The notes under the pieces are model-generated. The model was given only the letters and a program-made list of their open reading frames with translations, made no database searches and had not been told where the DNA came from. From the NCBI RefSeq assembly GCF_029892105.1, contig NZ_JARZAJ010000006.1:124001-188000 (forward strand): DNA of 64,000 nt, given 5' to 3'. The stretch is from Kitasatospora sp. GP82 (GTDB lineage Bacteria; Actinomycetota; Actinomycetes; Streptomycetales; Streptomycetaceae). The position numbers were made by a program, and so were the translations under genes. Of the stretch, positions 43,510 through 55,700 are shown piece by piece (position 1 is the stretch's first letter; each line of letters opens with the position of its first letter).

Positions 43510-44199
43510 ATGACAACCACCGAGATCCTGACGGTCGACCAGGTGGTCGACCGGATGCGCACACTGGCCGCGACGCTCCCCGCCGGGGACGGTGTCGAGA
43601 TCTTCAACGCCATGTACCTGGAGGTCACCGAGCTGGTCCGGGCCAGGCTGGCGTCCGCCTACTTCGACGACCCGGTGGGCATGGCCAGGCTGGACACCGT
43701 CTTCGCCGCCCGCTACCTCGCGGCGGTCGACACCGCCGAGTCGGGCGGACAGCCCGCGGCCTGCTGGCGCCCGCTGTTCGAACTGCGCGGGAACCGAGGC
43801 GTCCACCCGCTCCAGTCCGCCCTGGCGGGAATGAACGCCCACATCGAGAACGACCTGCCGCTCTCCGTCCTGGACTGCTGCGACGCCCTCGGCAAGGAGC
43901 CCGGAGAGATCGAGGCCGACTACCACCGCATCAACGACCTGCTCGCCCAGGTCGAGTCCCAGGTGCGCGAGGAACTCCTGCCAGGTCCCGAGGCGCTGCG
44001 GATCGCCGACCCGCTGATGCATGTGATCGGGGTCTGGAGCATCGACCGCGCCCGGGACGCCGCCTGGGCCACCGTCCTCGGCCTCTGGGAGCTGCGGCGC
44101 ACCCCGCTCGCCTACGACGCGGTCACGGCGGCGCTGTCCAGCTCGGTCGGCATGGTGAGCCGGGCGCTGCTCACCCCGCTGAACGGCGCCGGGTACTGA
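43510..44199 (+). CDS. DUF5995 family protein
   Basis: 229 aa from ATG 43510, with CGGAGG upstream. Helical protein; recognisable DUF5995 features are YLEVTELVRARLASAYFDDPVGMARLDTVFAARYLAAVD, CWRPLFELRGNRGVHPLQSALAGMNAHIENDLPLSVLDCC and the central YHRINDLL. The His/Asp-rich helices resemble metal-binding helical bundles, but function is unknown. A convergent terminator follows. Confidence 0.85.
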   Translation: MTTTEILTVDQVVDRMRTLAATLPAGDGVEIFNAMYLEVTELVRARLASAYFDDPVGMARLDTVFAARYLAAVDTAESGGQPAACWRPLFELRGNRGVHPLQSALAGMNAHIENDLPLSVLDCCDALGKEPGEIEADYHRINDLLAQVESQVREELLPGPEALRIADPLMHVIGVWSIDRARDAAWATVLGLWELRRTPLAYDAVTAALSSSVGMVSRALLTPLNGAGY

Positions 44200-44220
44200 G
44201 CCTGCCACCGTCCTGACGCG

Positions 44221-44263
44221 GCAACGGCCGGCCCCCCGCTCACCACGGGAGACCGGCCGTTGC
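44221..44263. terminator. Convergent terminator (DUF5995 / guaB1)
   Basis: Perfect 11-bp arms GCAACGGCCGG (44221-44231) and CCGGCCGTTGC (44253-44263) between two convergent stop codons. Confidence 0.85.
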
Positions 44264-44299
44264 CGTACGACGCCTCGGCTGCCGGGGACCGGCCCGCCG

Positions 44300-46068
<1,769 letters not shown>

Positions 46069-46605
46069 GTGGTGGACCCGGCATGTGAGCACCGCGACCA
46101 GCAGCACCGGGAACGCGAAGCCGCTGGCGCGGACTGGCAGAACAGCGGCTACGTATTCACCCGACCCAACGGTGCCCCGATCGAAGGGGCCACGCTCACC
46201 CGACACTTCACTGCCCTGCTCCGCCGCACTAAGCTCCGCCGCATCCGCTTCCACGACCTCCGCCACTCGGCGGCGACCCTCCTCCTCGAACAAGGCATCG
46301 AACTCGCCGTGAACAAGGAGATCCTCGGCCACGCCCACATCGGCGCCACCGCCGCCGTGTATGGCCACGTCCGACTCCGCCTCCGGCACCAAGCCATCGG
46401 CACTCTCAGCAACGCCCTCCGCGACCCTGCGGACGACACAGCCGCGCCCGACGGCGATGACGATCCGCCGCTTTGTGCGCAGCCGTCCGCTGACGTGCCG
46501 TCAACCGTCGCCGTCAAGACACCCAGAAGCCCCGCTGATGATCCTTCAGCGGGGCTTCTGCCATTGGCGATCTACTTTGGACCGAACTTACAGCTCGAAG
46601 CCTGA
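46069..46605 (+). pseudogene. C-terminal remnant of a phage-type tyrosine integrase
   Basis: The frame holds the catalytic end of a tyrosine recombinase: YVFTRPNGAPIEGATLTRHF, FHDLRHSAATLLLEQGIELA (H-x-x-R box), and LGHAHIGATAAVYGHV with the nucleophilic Tyr. The N-terminal arm-binding domain and first catalytic Arg are missing, and no good start exists, so it is inactive. It marks an integrated element. Its end overlaps direct repeat A. Confidence 0.8.
46460..46560. repeat. Direct repeat A
   Basis: About 100 bp matching repeat B at 49090-49193 with scattered differences: both run from CGATCCGCC through CTTTGTGC, GTCCGCTGACG, CCGTCAAGAC and CCCAGAAGCCCCGC to a hairpin closing in GCGGGGCTTCTG. 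In copy A it forms the 3' end of the integrase remnant and its terminator (stem 46525-46560). Confidence 0.8.
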
Positions 46606-46614
46606 GCCTGGATC

Positions 46615-46647
46615 CGCAGACCCGCATTCGATGAGTGCGGGTCTGCG
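46615..46647. terminator. Strong hairpin beside the IS1380-type fragment
   Basis: Perfect 12-bp arms CGCAGACCCGCA (46615-46626) and TGCGGGTCTGCG (46636-46647), 9-nt loop. May stop transcription into or out of the mobile segment. Confidence 0.6.
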
Positions 46648-46766
46648 ACTTTGCCTGCCAATTTGGGTGGCATTTCTGCGGGTGGGCAGGGGTGATCGCC
46701 GGGAGGCCGTCCGGTGCGGGGGTTCCGAGGCCCTTCGGGTCGTGGGCGGTCAGGTCGGCCGGGCGG

Positions 46767-47417
46767 TCAGGTCCGCAGCCGGTGGCCGACGGCTGTCCAC
46801 AGGTTGCTGAACGCGTCCTGCCAGCGCCAGCGTTTGGGCAGATGGAAGGTCAGTGTGCGGGCCCTGTCCGCCAACCTGGCTGGTATGGCGATGAGTTGGC
46901 GTCTTATCGTGCCCGTTCGAGCCTTCGCGTGGAACACGGAAGCCAGCGTCCCGACGGCCCGGGTGAGATTGTGGGCGAGGGCGGCGAGAGTCAGCCAGGC
47001 CGCGTTCGCGGTGAACTTACCCGACGGCAGGTGCCCCAGCGCCGAATCTTCGAGATCCGCGAAGACCTGCTCGATGATGGCGTGGCGGCGGTGGTCGGCT
47101 TCGGCCTCGACCAGCGGCAGGTGCGAGTCGGTGAACACCGCATGGAAGCGCCAGACGGCGAACAACTCGCCCTGCCCCTTGGGGACATGGGCATCAGTCA
47201 GGCGCTTGACGCGGCGGACCAGCAGCCGGGCGGTGGCGTGGTACCGCTTCGCCTTCCCGGTGAACGCGGTGTACTCGATCTCGGCGACCTCGGCGTCGGA
47301 GATCCAGCGCCGCTCGTCCTCGTCCCAGATCGCCTTGGAGTACTGGACCGCATGGGCAAGCAGATTCGGATCATCGAACGCTGCGAAGGTCGCCGCGGCG
47401 GTGTGGGAAGATTTCAC
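46767..47417 (-). pseudogene. IS1380-type transposase fragment (C-terminal half)
   Basis: 216 codons of an IS1380-family DDE transposase C-terminus: DEDERRWISDAEVAEIEYTAFTGKAKRYHATARLLVRRVKR, FHAVFTDSHLPLVEAEADHRRHAIIEQVFADLEDSALGHLPSGKFTANAAWLTLAALAHNL. The N-terminal half with the first catalytic Asp residues is gone; the frame begins abruptly at 47417, where the non-coding end of the IS110 element appears to join. Inactive relic, probably split by the IS110 insertion. Confidence 0.8.
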
Positions 47418-47677
47418 TTACGAGGAACGCAAATCGGCTGCGCCGATCACCTCGGGGACGAGAAAATCCGGCGGGGCGGGTGTCCCGGTCAGCCGATGGC
47501 TCTGCGATGCCAGTGAGCTCGTTTACGAGGATGGCGATGGGGCTCAGTTAGGGGACTACGGTTTGTTGCCACGGCAGCGACTGCTGCCCGGAGCACGCGT
47601 GTCAGATTCCGCGTCTTCCCTTGATCCCTCCAGGACTCCCGCGCCGCTTGTCCGCGCGTTGCAGACGGGAGTGGGCC
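47418..47677 (+). other. 5' non-coding end of the IS110 element, candidate bridge-RNA locus
   Basis: About 260 bp of non-coding sequence precede the IS110 transposase. IS110-family elements (IS621 is the best-studied example) transcribe a structured bridge RNA from the non-coding end upstream of the recombinase, which chooses target and donor. The stretch contains short stems such as GGCAGCGACTGCTGCC (47573-47588) but I cannot fold it reliably or place the exact element ends. Confidence 0.3.
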
Positions 47678-48940
47678 ATGGTGCGGCAGGACGTGAAGGA
47701 CGAGGTCATCCATCTGCGATCCGCGGGAGTGGACCTGGGCAAGCGGTTCCTGCTGGCCTGCGCGCGCACTCCCAGCTCGAAGCGGTCGGGGACGTGGAGC
47801 CTGGAGACCGAGCGGTTCGGGACCACGCGGGCCGAAGTCCGGCGACTGCTGGCCTGGCTGGTCGAACGCCAGGTCGAGGTGGTGGTCATGGAGGCCACGG
47901 CAGACTACTGGCGTGGCGTCTACTACATGCTGCAGCCCCACCTGAACCTGATGCTGGTCAACCCGGCGCACCTCAAAGGGATCAGGGGACGCAAGACCGA
48001 CCCGAACGACGCCGCCTTCCTGGCCCGGGCCGGGGCGTCCGGGTTGGTGATGGCCTCTTTCGTCCCGGACCGGGCGATCCGCGAACTGCGTGACCTGACC
48101 CGCCGTCGGACCGAGATCGTCCGGGCGGCCGGAAGCGAGGCCCAACGGCTGGAGAAGGAACTCGAAGACACCGGCATGAAGCTCACTTCAGTCCTGTCGG
48201 ACGTGGTGGGTGTTACAGGGCGGGCCATCCTTGAGGCGCTGATCGCTGGGGAACGCAACCGGGAGCGCCTGGCCGACCTCGCGGTCCGCCGGGCCCGCGC
48301 CAAGATCCCGGAGCTGATCGAGGCATTGGACGGCGACTTCACCGACCATCACGCGTTCATGGTCCGTCACTACCTTGACGAGATCGACCGCCTCAAGACC
48401 ACCATCGGCGCGTTCGACACAAGAATCGCCGAACTGCTCGACGCCCGTGACAGGGAACTGGACCTCCTGGACACCATCCCGGGGGTCGGCCGGCTCGCGG
48501 CCGAGGTCATCATCGCCGAGACCGGCGGCGACATGGCCCAGTTCGCCACCGCCCAGCACCTCGCCTCGTGGATCGGTGTCTGCCCCGGCCAGAACGAATC
48601 CGCCGGGGTCAGCAAGTCCGGGCGGGCCCGGGACGGCAACAGCAACCTCAAACGCCTGCTCGGGGTGGCTGCCATGGCCGCGATCCGGGACAAGAACTCC
48701 TACCTCGCGGTCTTCTTCCGCCGCATCGCCGCCCGCCGCGGAGGCAAACGGGCCCTGGTCGCCGTCATGCACAAACTCGCCATCGCCATCTGGCACGTCC
48801 TGCACGACCAGACGCCATACCGCGAACTGGGCGCCGACTACTTCGCCAAACGGGACCCCGAACGCGCCATGCGACGCATGATCAAGGAGGCCAACAGCCT
48901 CGGCCTCACCATCCGCTTCGAACCGATCACAGGCATCTGA
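47678..48940 (+). CDS. IS110-family transposase (DEDD recombinase)
   Basis: 420 aa, intact, ATG 47678. The RuvC-like DEDD catalytic residues are visible: Asp in SAGVDLGKRF, Glu in VVVMEATADYWRG, Asp-Asp in KGIRGRKTDPNDAAFLARAG. The C-terminal Tnp2 domain follows: LLDTIPGVGRLAAEVIIAETGGDMAQF, HLASWIGVCPGQNESAG (serine of the catalytic region) and LVAVMHKLAIAIWHVL. It shows no frameshift and could be active. It lies inside the repeat-bracketed mobile segment. Confidence 0.93.
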   Translation: MVRQDVKDEVIHLRSAGVDLGKRFLLACARTPSSKRSGTWSLETERFGTTRAEVRRLLAWLVERQVEVVVMEATADYWRGVYYMLQPHLNLMLVNPAHLKGIRGRKTDPNDAAFLARAGASGLVMASFVPDRAIRELRDLTRRRTEIVRAAGSEAQRLEKELEDTGMKLTSVLSDVVGVTGRAILEALIAGERNRERLADLAVRRARAKIPELIEALDGDFTDHHAFMVRHYLDEIDRLKTTIGAFDTRIAELLDARDRELDLLDTIPGVGRLAAEVIIAETGGDMAQFATAQHLASWIGVCPGQNESAGVSKSGRARDGNSNLKRLLGVAAMAAIRDKNSYLAVFFRRIAARRGGKRALVAVMHKLAIAIWHVLHDQTPYRELGADYFAKRDPERAMRRMIKEANSLGLTIRFEPITGI

Positions 48941-49089
48941 CCTGGGCGAGGACACTATATTTTCGTGTCAGGTGCCTTGCTGGTCGGGCCTGATGGAAGC
49001 GTAGGAACTCCCATCATCCCAGGTCAGCAGGCACCTCTTACTCGTTCATCCCCTGCACTCCGACCGCCGACCGGTGGATCCAGGGTACG

Positions 49090-49193
49090 GCGATCCGCCA
49101 CTTTGTGCAGCACCCGTCCGCTGACGTTGCCGTCAACCGTTGCCGTCAAGACGCCCAGAAGCCCCGCCAGAATTCGTTCTGGCGGGGCTTCTG
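49090..49193. repeat. Direct repeat B
   Basis: Imperfect copy of repeat A (46460-46560), in the same orientation, ending in the hairpin CAGAAGCCCCGCC / GGCGGGGCTTCTG (49156-49193). It is not attached to an integrase here, so it looks like an att-type scar or the leftover 3' end of a second integrase gene. The remaining bases of 48941-49260 show no gene. Confidence 0.78.
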
Positions 49194-49260
49194 TACAGGC
49201 TTGGCTAATACCTTGACCGAATTGTCTAACGGCTTCCGAGCTGCCGCACAAGTCGCCGTA

Positions 49261-49650
49261 TCAACGTACCGTCAGCGAGAGATTGCCCGCCCACGATTCG
49301 GCAGCGACCGCGAATCCTGAGAATTTAATCTCCACGCCAACGAGCCAGCCAATCTCATTGAACCGCTCTTGCACCGAATAAACCTCTACGCCATCTTTCG
49401 GAATTTCTCGATCGATCGCAGTCTGAACCTGCTCTTCTGTTGGCCAGAGGTATTCCGGAATTTCCGAATCGCTTCTACGCTCGACGCGCATCGACCAATC
49501 GGTCCACACGGTAATTACGAGCGATGAGCCATCCATGAAGACGACTTGAAGCGCCTCCACTTCACCGTCGGCGTCAGCAATCTCGAAGGCATGTCTAACG
49601 CGTAGGCCCTTGATCTTCAGGGCCTCGGCATCTTCACGAAAGGGTTCCAT
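49261..49650 (-). CDS. Candidate immunity protein for the RHS toxin
   Basis: 129 aa from ATG 49650, with GAGGAG 8 bases ahead. Family not recognised. The protein is acidic and beta-rich (FEIADADGEVEALQVVFMDGSSLVITVWTDWSMRVERR), and ends with GVEIKFSGFAVAAESWAGNL. It starts 61 bp downstream of the RHS stop, on the same strand, and its codons are clearly richer in A/T than the core genes. In polymorphic toxin loci the immunity gene occupies exactly this position. The assignment is from context alone. Confidence 0.6.
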   Translation of the reverse strand: MEPFREDAEALKIKGLRVRHAFEIADADGEVEALQVVFMDGSSLVITVWTDWSMRVERRSDSEIPEYLWPTEEQVQTAIDREIPKDGVEVYSVQERFNEIGWLVGVEIKFSGFAVAAESWAGNLSLTVR

Positions 49651-49711
49651 CCAGCCACTCCTCACGTCGGCCGCACTCGGCCCTCAAGGACTCTTCATCG
49701 GACCTCGGCGA

Positions 49712-52700
49712 CTAACAACCACAATTGACCGGAGCGGCGCCGTCCCAGTATGCATTCCCCCTCGGCTCCAAGGGGAACATGGTAACGAAGGATCCATCAC
49801 CCTTGGTTAGCACCAGGTCGTTCTCCTTGCGGTAGAACCAATAATCAGTCCCACCTCCACCATCGGGGTTGTACGGCCCGTGACGCACCTCGTCATGGGA
49901 AGCGCGCACTTCACGGACCCTATTCTCATACCACTCGCGCGCGGCGGGATCTCCGGGATTCAGGCCATAATCCTTCGAGTGCTTTCCCCACTTCTTCCCG
50001 ACATTGACACCGGTTATCTCCGGCCCACAATTACTGTTGTGCACGAGGACCGGCGTGGTCCCCGCCAGCACATAGTACGTGTGGAGGCCGTCGATCGTCA
50101 GGTCGTACGTCACTACCACTGCCGGATAGAGCCGGACTCCTGCGACTGCGGCCGTTCGACCATCAGTGGTTTGCAGCCTGTCACCGGGACGGATCGATCC
50201 GGCGTCAGTCCATGCTGTGGCCGTGACGTTGTAGATTGGATGATTGTCCGTAGCTGTGATGACCTGTGGGCCGCTTGCGGTTTCCACAGTGATATCGACG
50301 AACTTCTTGTCGTCGATTGTTATATAGCTGGCATCAACTCGGTGTTTTTCGCCCTTGCCGACCCCAGGCTCCGCGTTAGATATTTCGTCGCCAACCTCGA
50401 TGTCCTGGATCTTCTTGGCCGAGCCGTCGGCCATGAGGACGAGAGTATCGGCGGCAAAACTGTGACGCGCACAAGCTTTTGCAGCTGCGCTGCCGATATC
50501 CTCAGCCAGGACACCGAGGTCCCTTTCGGCAATCCCAACATCTAGCGAGGAGAGGCCAATTCCGACCGTGTCGCAGTCATCGTTGTTCTTTCCGCCGGCA
50601 CCGCCACCGGCCGTACATTTGATGGAGGGTATGATAAGAGTGAGGTCGCTGAGGAATTTCGCGATATTATTGCCGAACTTTTCGGCTTCGTCCCACTGTC
50701 GCTGAGTGCGGCAGACGGAATTTCCTCTTCCCTTGCAGATGATCCTGGTGTTGTATTCCTTCCACCTGTCCTTGAGGTCTTCGACCTGCTTCTCCACCTC
50801 CTGTGCCTTCTTCTTGCTGACGGGGTGGATGTAGCCGTCGCCATCGTCGAAGTCCTGCCCGCCACCGTCGTCATAAGCTGGCCCGCCACCACGACCGTCG
50901 TTCGGACCAGTGCGAATGGGGTCCCCGGGGCCACGGCAGGTATCCAGGCACATCTTGGCGAGGCCGGTCGGGTCGCTAAAGGTGAGCGGGTTGTTGCCGC
51001 TGTAGGCGTAGCCGGTCAGGGACTGTGGGTCGGCAGGGTTGAGTAGCGGATCAACGCTGATGAAGCGAGCGGTTTTGGGGTCGTAGTCGCGAGCCCCGAG
51101 GTGGGTCAGACCGGTCGGTTCGTTGTTGCCGCCGAGGAAACCACGGCCACCGGCCCAACTCGACGGATTTGAGCCGCGGGCATCACCGAAAGGCGTCGTA
51201 CGGCGCTGGTTGACCGCGCCGGTGGTGGCGTCGATGTTGAGTTCGGCGGTCCCGTGGTGGTCGGCGACCTGGAACGACACCTTGTTGTCGTCGGTCCGCA
51301 CCGCGGTGGCGGCGCCGAGGGGATAGTAGCGGGTCGCAGCGGCCTTGCCCGCGCCCTTCAGAAGCTTGACCTCGGTGTTTCCGAGGTAGAGCGTCCAGTT
51401 CTCCGACGACGGGTCGGCGGTGTCGAGGGTGTGGGTGGTGAGTCGGCTGCCCTCGGCGTCGTAGAGGTAGTCGGTGCTCTTCGTAGTGGTTGTGGTGGTG
51501 CCGCCGGTAATGTTCTTGACGGTGTCGGTGACCTTGGCCAGACGACCTTCACTGTCCCAGGTAAGGGCCTGGTCACTGGACCGATTCGCAGCGGGATTGA
51601 GGTGACGGGCCGTCGTGTTGCCGCCGGTGTCGTAGGTGTAGGACTCGACGACTGGTGTGCCGAGCGCGCCGGTGACCTGGCTGGTGCTGGTCAGAGAGTG
51701 CGGGCGGACGGCGGTGGCTGCGGGATAGGTGTAGGTGGTCTTGCCGTCTTGGCCGATGTTGCCGGTCGGGTCGTGCTGGGTTTCGCTGGCCCGGGTGCCG
51801 TTGGTGTTATAGGTGTAGCTGGTCCAGTACGGGGCCGGCCCGCCCAGGGTGGTGGCGTCAGGCGTGGCGGGGCAGCTGGTTCCCGCAGGGGTAAACGCCT
51901 CGGTGAGGCGAGCGAGGTAGTCGTACTGGAAGCACTGCCGGTCGGTCTCTGACCGGGACGTGTCGGTCACCGAGGTGACGTTGCCGGCCTGGTCGTAGGT
52001 GTAGACCGCGGCACGGGCCGGGGTCGAGACGCCGTACTGGTCGGTCCTGCTCGACGCGAGCCGCTGCGTACCCCACTCGTAGGTGTTGGTGACGTAGATG
52101 TCCTTGCCGGCAGTGCCGTTGGACATGGTTGCCTGCAGGGGCTTGCCGGTGAGGCTGTATTTCTGGTCGGTCAGGTACGTGGCCTGACCACTGGCGGTAA
52201 CGGCGGTGGGTCGGTGGAGGTTGTCGTAGGTGAATGCCACGACCTCGTTGGCCAGACTTCCGGCTGCCGGGTATCCGATCGTCCGGGGTTGGCCGTCGTA
52301 CCGGTAGCTGGTCCCGCTGATGTAGTCCCCTGCCAGAGCCTCCTGCCCTGGAATGGAAGGCACCGTGGTGGTAATGCGCTCCGGCCGGCCCAGGTCATCG
52401 AAGAAGGAATACGCGGTCTTGTACTGGTAGGTGGCGCCGAAGACGCTCACATAGCGCGTGCTCGAGGAGAGTGCGCCCTTGTCGCCGGTTGGATCCCAGG
52501 TACGGGATGTCAGCAGTGTGCCAGTGGGTGAGGTGTCCCGCGTTTCGATGGCACGTGACAGGTTGTCGTAGACGGTGGCGATGGTTTTACCACGTCCGTC
52601 GGTCGTGCTGGTGAGTTCACCGCGGTCGTTGTAGGTCTTGCTCGTCGTTCCCGAATCAGGGTCAACGGACTTGGTCTCGCGGCCGCGCTGGTCGTACTGC

Positions 52701-55700
52701 CAGCTCCACTGGGTGCCCGCCGGGTCGGTCAGCTTGGTGAGGTGCCCGGCCGCGTCGTAGCCGTAGGTGGTGCTGTCGTAGCCGCTGAGCGCCTTGTCCT
52801 TGTACTGGCGCAATTCGGTGGTGCGGCCAGCCGCGTCGGTGATCGTGGTGGTGGGTGTTGCGCCGTCTGGTGGGATGACCGTGGTCCGGTCGCCCCCATA
52901 AGTGATGGCTGTTATCGCCAGCGGGGTACCGGCACCATTGCCGGAAAGCTGGGTACTCTTGATCACCCGGTTGAGGCCGTCGTAGGTGCTGGCGGTCTGG
53001 GTTTCGACACCGGCGGCGTCCTCGACCTTCAGCAGGGTCGTGGACGGAGCGCCGGTGGAGTAGTACGGGGCGTATGCGAGAACGGACTGCCCGCGCTCGT
53101 CGTAGAACGTGTCGGCGAGGATCCGGCCGCCGTTGTCGCCGGGGGCCTGGGTCTGCCGTACCCGGCCGAGACCGTCATACAGGGTGTACGAGGTGTCCTG
53201 GGATCCGTCCTCGTTCAGTGCCTTGGCTGCGACCGCCGCGATCCTGCCGTCAGCAAGGAAGTACTGGTACTCGTTGTTGGGGGTATCCCCGTTGTCCTTG
53301 GAGCGGTTGGGAAGCCAGACCTTGAGGGTGCGTCCCAGGCTGTCGTACAGAACATCGGTGCGTCGTCCGTTCGCGTCAACGGTGGCTGTAGGAAGACCCC
53401 GTACCAGATCGAACTCGGTCGTGACAGTCTGTACTGTGCTGGCATCACCAACAGTCGCAGGAGGTCCGGTAACGGTCGACTTCGTGGGCCGACCGATCGC
53501 AGGCGCGAAGGACGCGGTGGTGACACGAGGATTGGCGACCGCGGTGGTCACCGGCGCAGTGGCGTCGGTGGTGTCGAAAACTGTCGTGGCCGCCAGGTCG
53601 GTCGTGGTGGTGGGGCGCCCGTACTTGTCGTAGACAGTGGTGCTGTCCAGGTAGGTGGCGCTGGTACCTGCCCGTGACTTGAGGATGTGGGTGACCGACG
53701 CGTCGCCCTTGGTCGGGGCCACGCCGTATGCCTGGCTGTCGAATTGGATACGCACATCGGACAAGACGGCAGACGTGCCGTCAGACTGGGTGTCACGGTT
53801 GACGGTGGCACCGCACTTCGCTGCAACGGTCTCGGTATGGATTGCGCCCTTGAGGATCCAGGCAGCGGCATTGTCGGCGTAAGTGGTGGTGGTGCAGGTG
53901 TCGTCGGTGTCGATCGTGACGTCGCCCAGGCTTTCGGCCTGGGTGGGGCGGCCGTAGCCGTCGAAAGTGGTGTTGGCTCGGGTCTCACGCCACTTGGCGC
54001 CTGCACCGTTGTCAAGGGATGTGAACGAACGAGCTGTGCTGGTGCCGGTCAGATTGGCGGTCGCGGTACCCCAATCCATAACTCGCTTGGCGGTCTCCTT
54101 CTTCCACGGCGTGTTCACGGCCTTGACGAGGACCTTGCCGTTCGGCTTGTCGAACTGCTCGGTGCGGTACTCGTAGCCGGCCCAGGCCGGGTCGTCGGTG
54201 AGGATGCCGCCTTCACCGTCACTGATGCTGTTGACGACACGCTTCTTCGTCTTGTCGGCAGGATCCGTCCGGTCGCCGTCCAGGCCACGCAAGAAGAAGT
54301 GATCGGCCTGGGTCGACAATCCACCGGTTCCACCGGCCTGCACCCGGGTCTGGGTGTAACCACGCCACTGGGACCAGGTCTTGAGATTCTCCTTGGTCAG
54401 GCCGTTGTCGTCGTCGTAGTGCCAGGCCGCGTCACCGACATAGGTGTAGCGGGTGACCATGTCCGGTGCGCCACCGGTGCGGTCAGTGGCAGTAACCGCG
54501 TTAACGACGTATTTGTTGAACCACTCGGTCGTCACCGGATCCTTTGAGGACGCCTGGTACATCTGCGGAAAACAGCGAGTGGTGTTGGTCTGCGGAGTGG
54601 GCAGGTTGCTCCAGTCGCACGCCGGTGCGCTGTAGTTGACGTCGATCTGGCCGCCGAGCTGGTCGGTGACGGTACTGAGACGCTGCTTGATGAACGCCGC
54701 ACGTCCGTCGCCGACCTTGTCGAGGCGGTTGACGAGCTGGGTGTAAGCAAAAGTGGTCTTGGGAAGAGCGACGGCCTCAGTGCCGGTGCCGCCGACGTGC
54801 TCGACTGAGTCGAGCAGGAGCTGGTAGTCGAAGTCAGCGGTACCCCACTTGTGGGTGAGGTTCCACGTATCGGTGGTCCGATAGGTCCCGTCGGCCTGGA
54901 GTGTGCCGACGGCAACGCCGGCCAGGCGGGTGCGGGTGAAGAACGCCGGAGAGTAGACGGTGTCGCAGTCGGCGTTGTCCTTGCAGTTCTGGTCCCACGG
55001 GGTGTCATACCAGTACTGGCGGTTGACATCGATCTTCAAGGGGTCGCAGCGGCCTGCGGTCGCCTCCAGGCACCGCTCGGCGGTCGTGAAGACGACCTGG
55101 GCCATCGGCTTGACGGTGGCCGAGTAGATGTCCGACTGCTGCTGACCGTACTCAATGCGCTCCAGATAGCCGTCGCGCACGTAGCCGGTGTGGTCCTTGG
55201 GGTTGAGGTTACGACCGTAGTTGTTGGTCTCGGGGTGGTACCAATAGGTGATGTCGTTGCCGTTGGCGTCGATCACCAGGTCGAGGTTCCACCGCCAGCC
55301 CTGCTGGCACCAGGAGGAGGCGAAGTCCGCCTTGTTGCACGGCTCGCCCGCGTTGTTGCCGTAGACCGGGACCGTGTAGACGGACTTGGTCTCCGGCTTC
55401 CCCGCGCTCCAGTTGGGCAGACGGTTGTACCCGAAGTAGTAGCGGGTGCCGTCCGGGGTGACCGCGCGGAAGTACTCGCCATCGTCGTCGCCGTTGCCCC
55501 GGTTCGGGTCGTGACCGCGGGTGACCTTGGTGTTGTCGTCGCCTTTGATACGCCATTCGTTCGGGCCGACCGGGATCAGCTCACCCGAGTGCCCGGCGAA
55601 GCTGATCGTCTCGTTGTCGTACGCCCAGCACAAGTCGCCTGGGTCGAGCCCGTTGGTCTTGACTCCATCGTCGGCGCAAGGCTTGTAGGAGCGCTCGACG

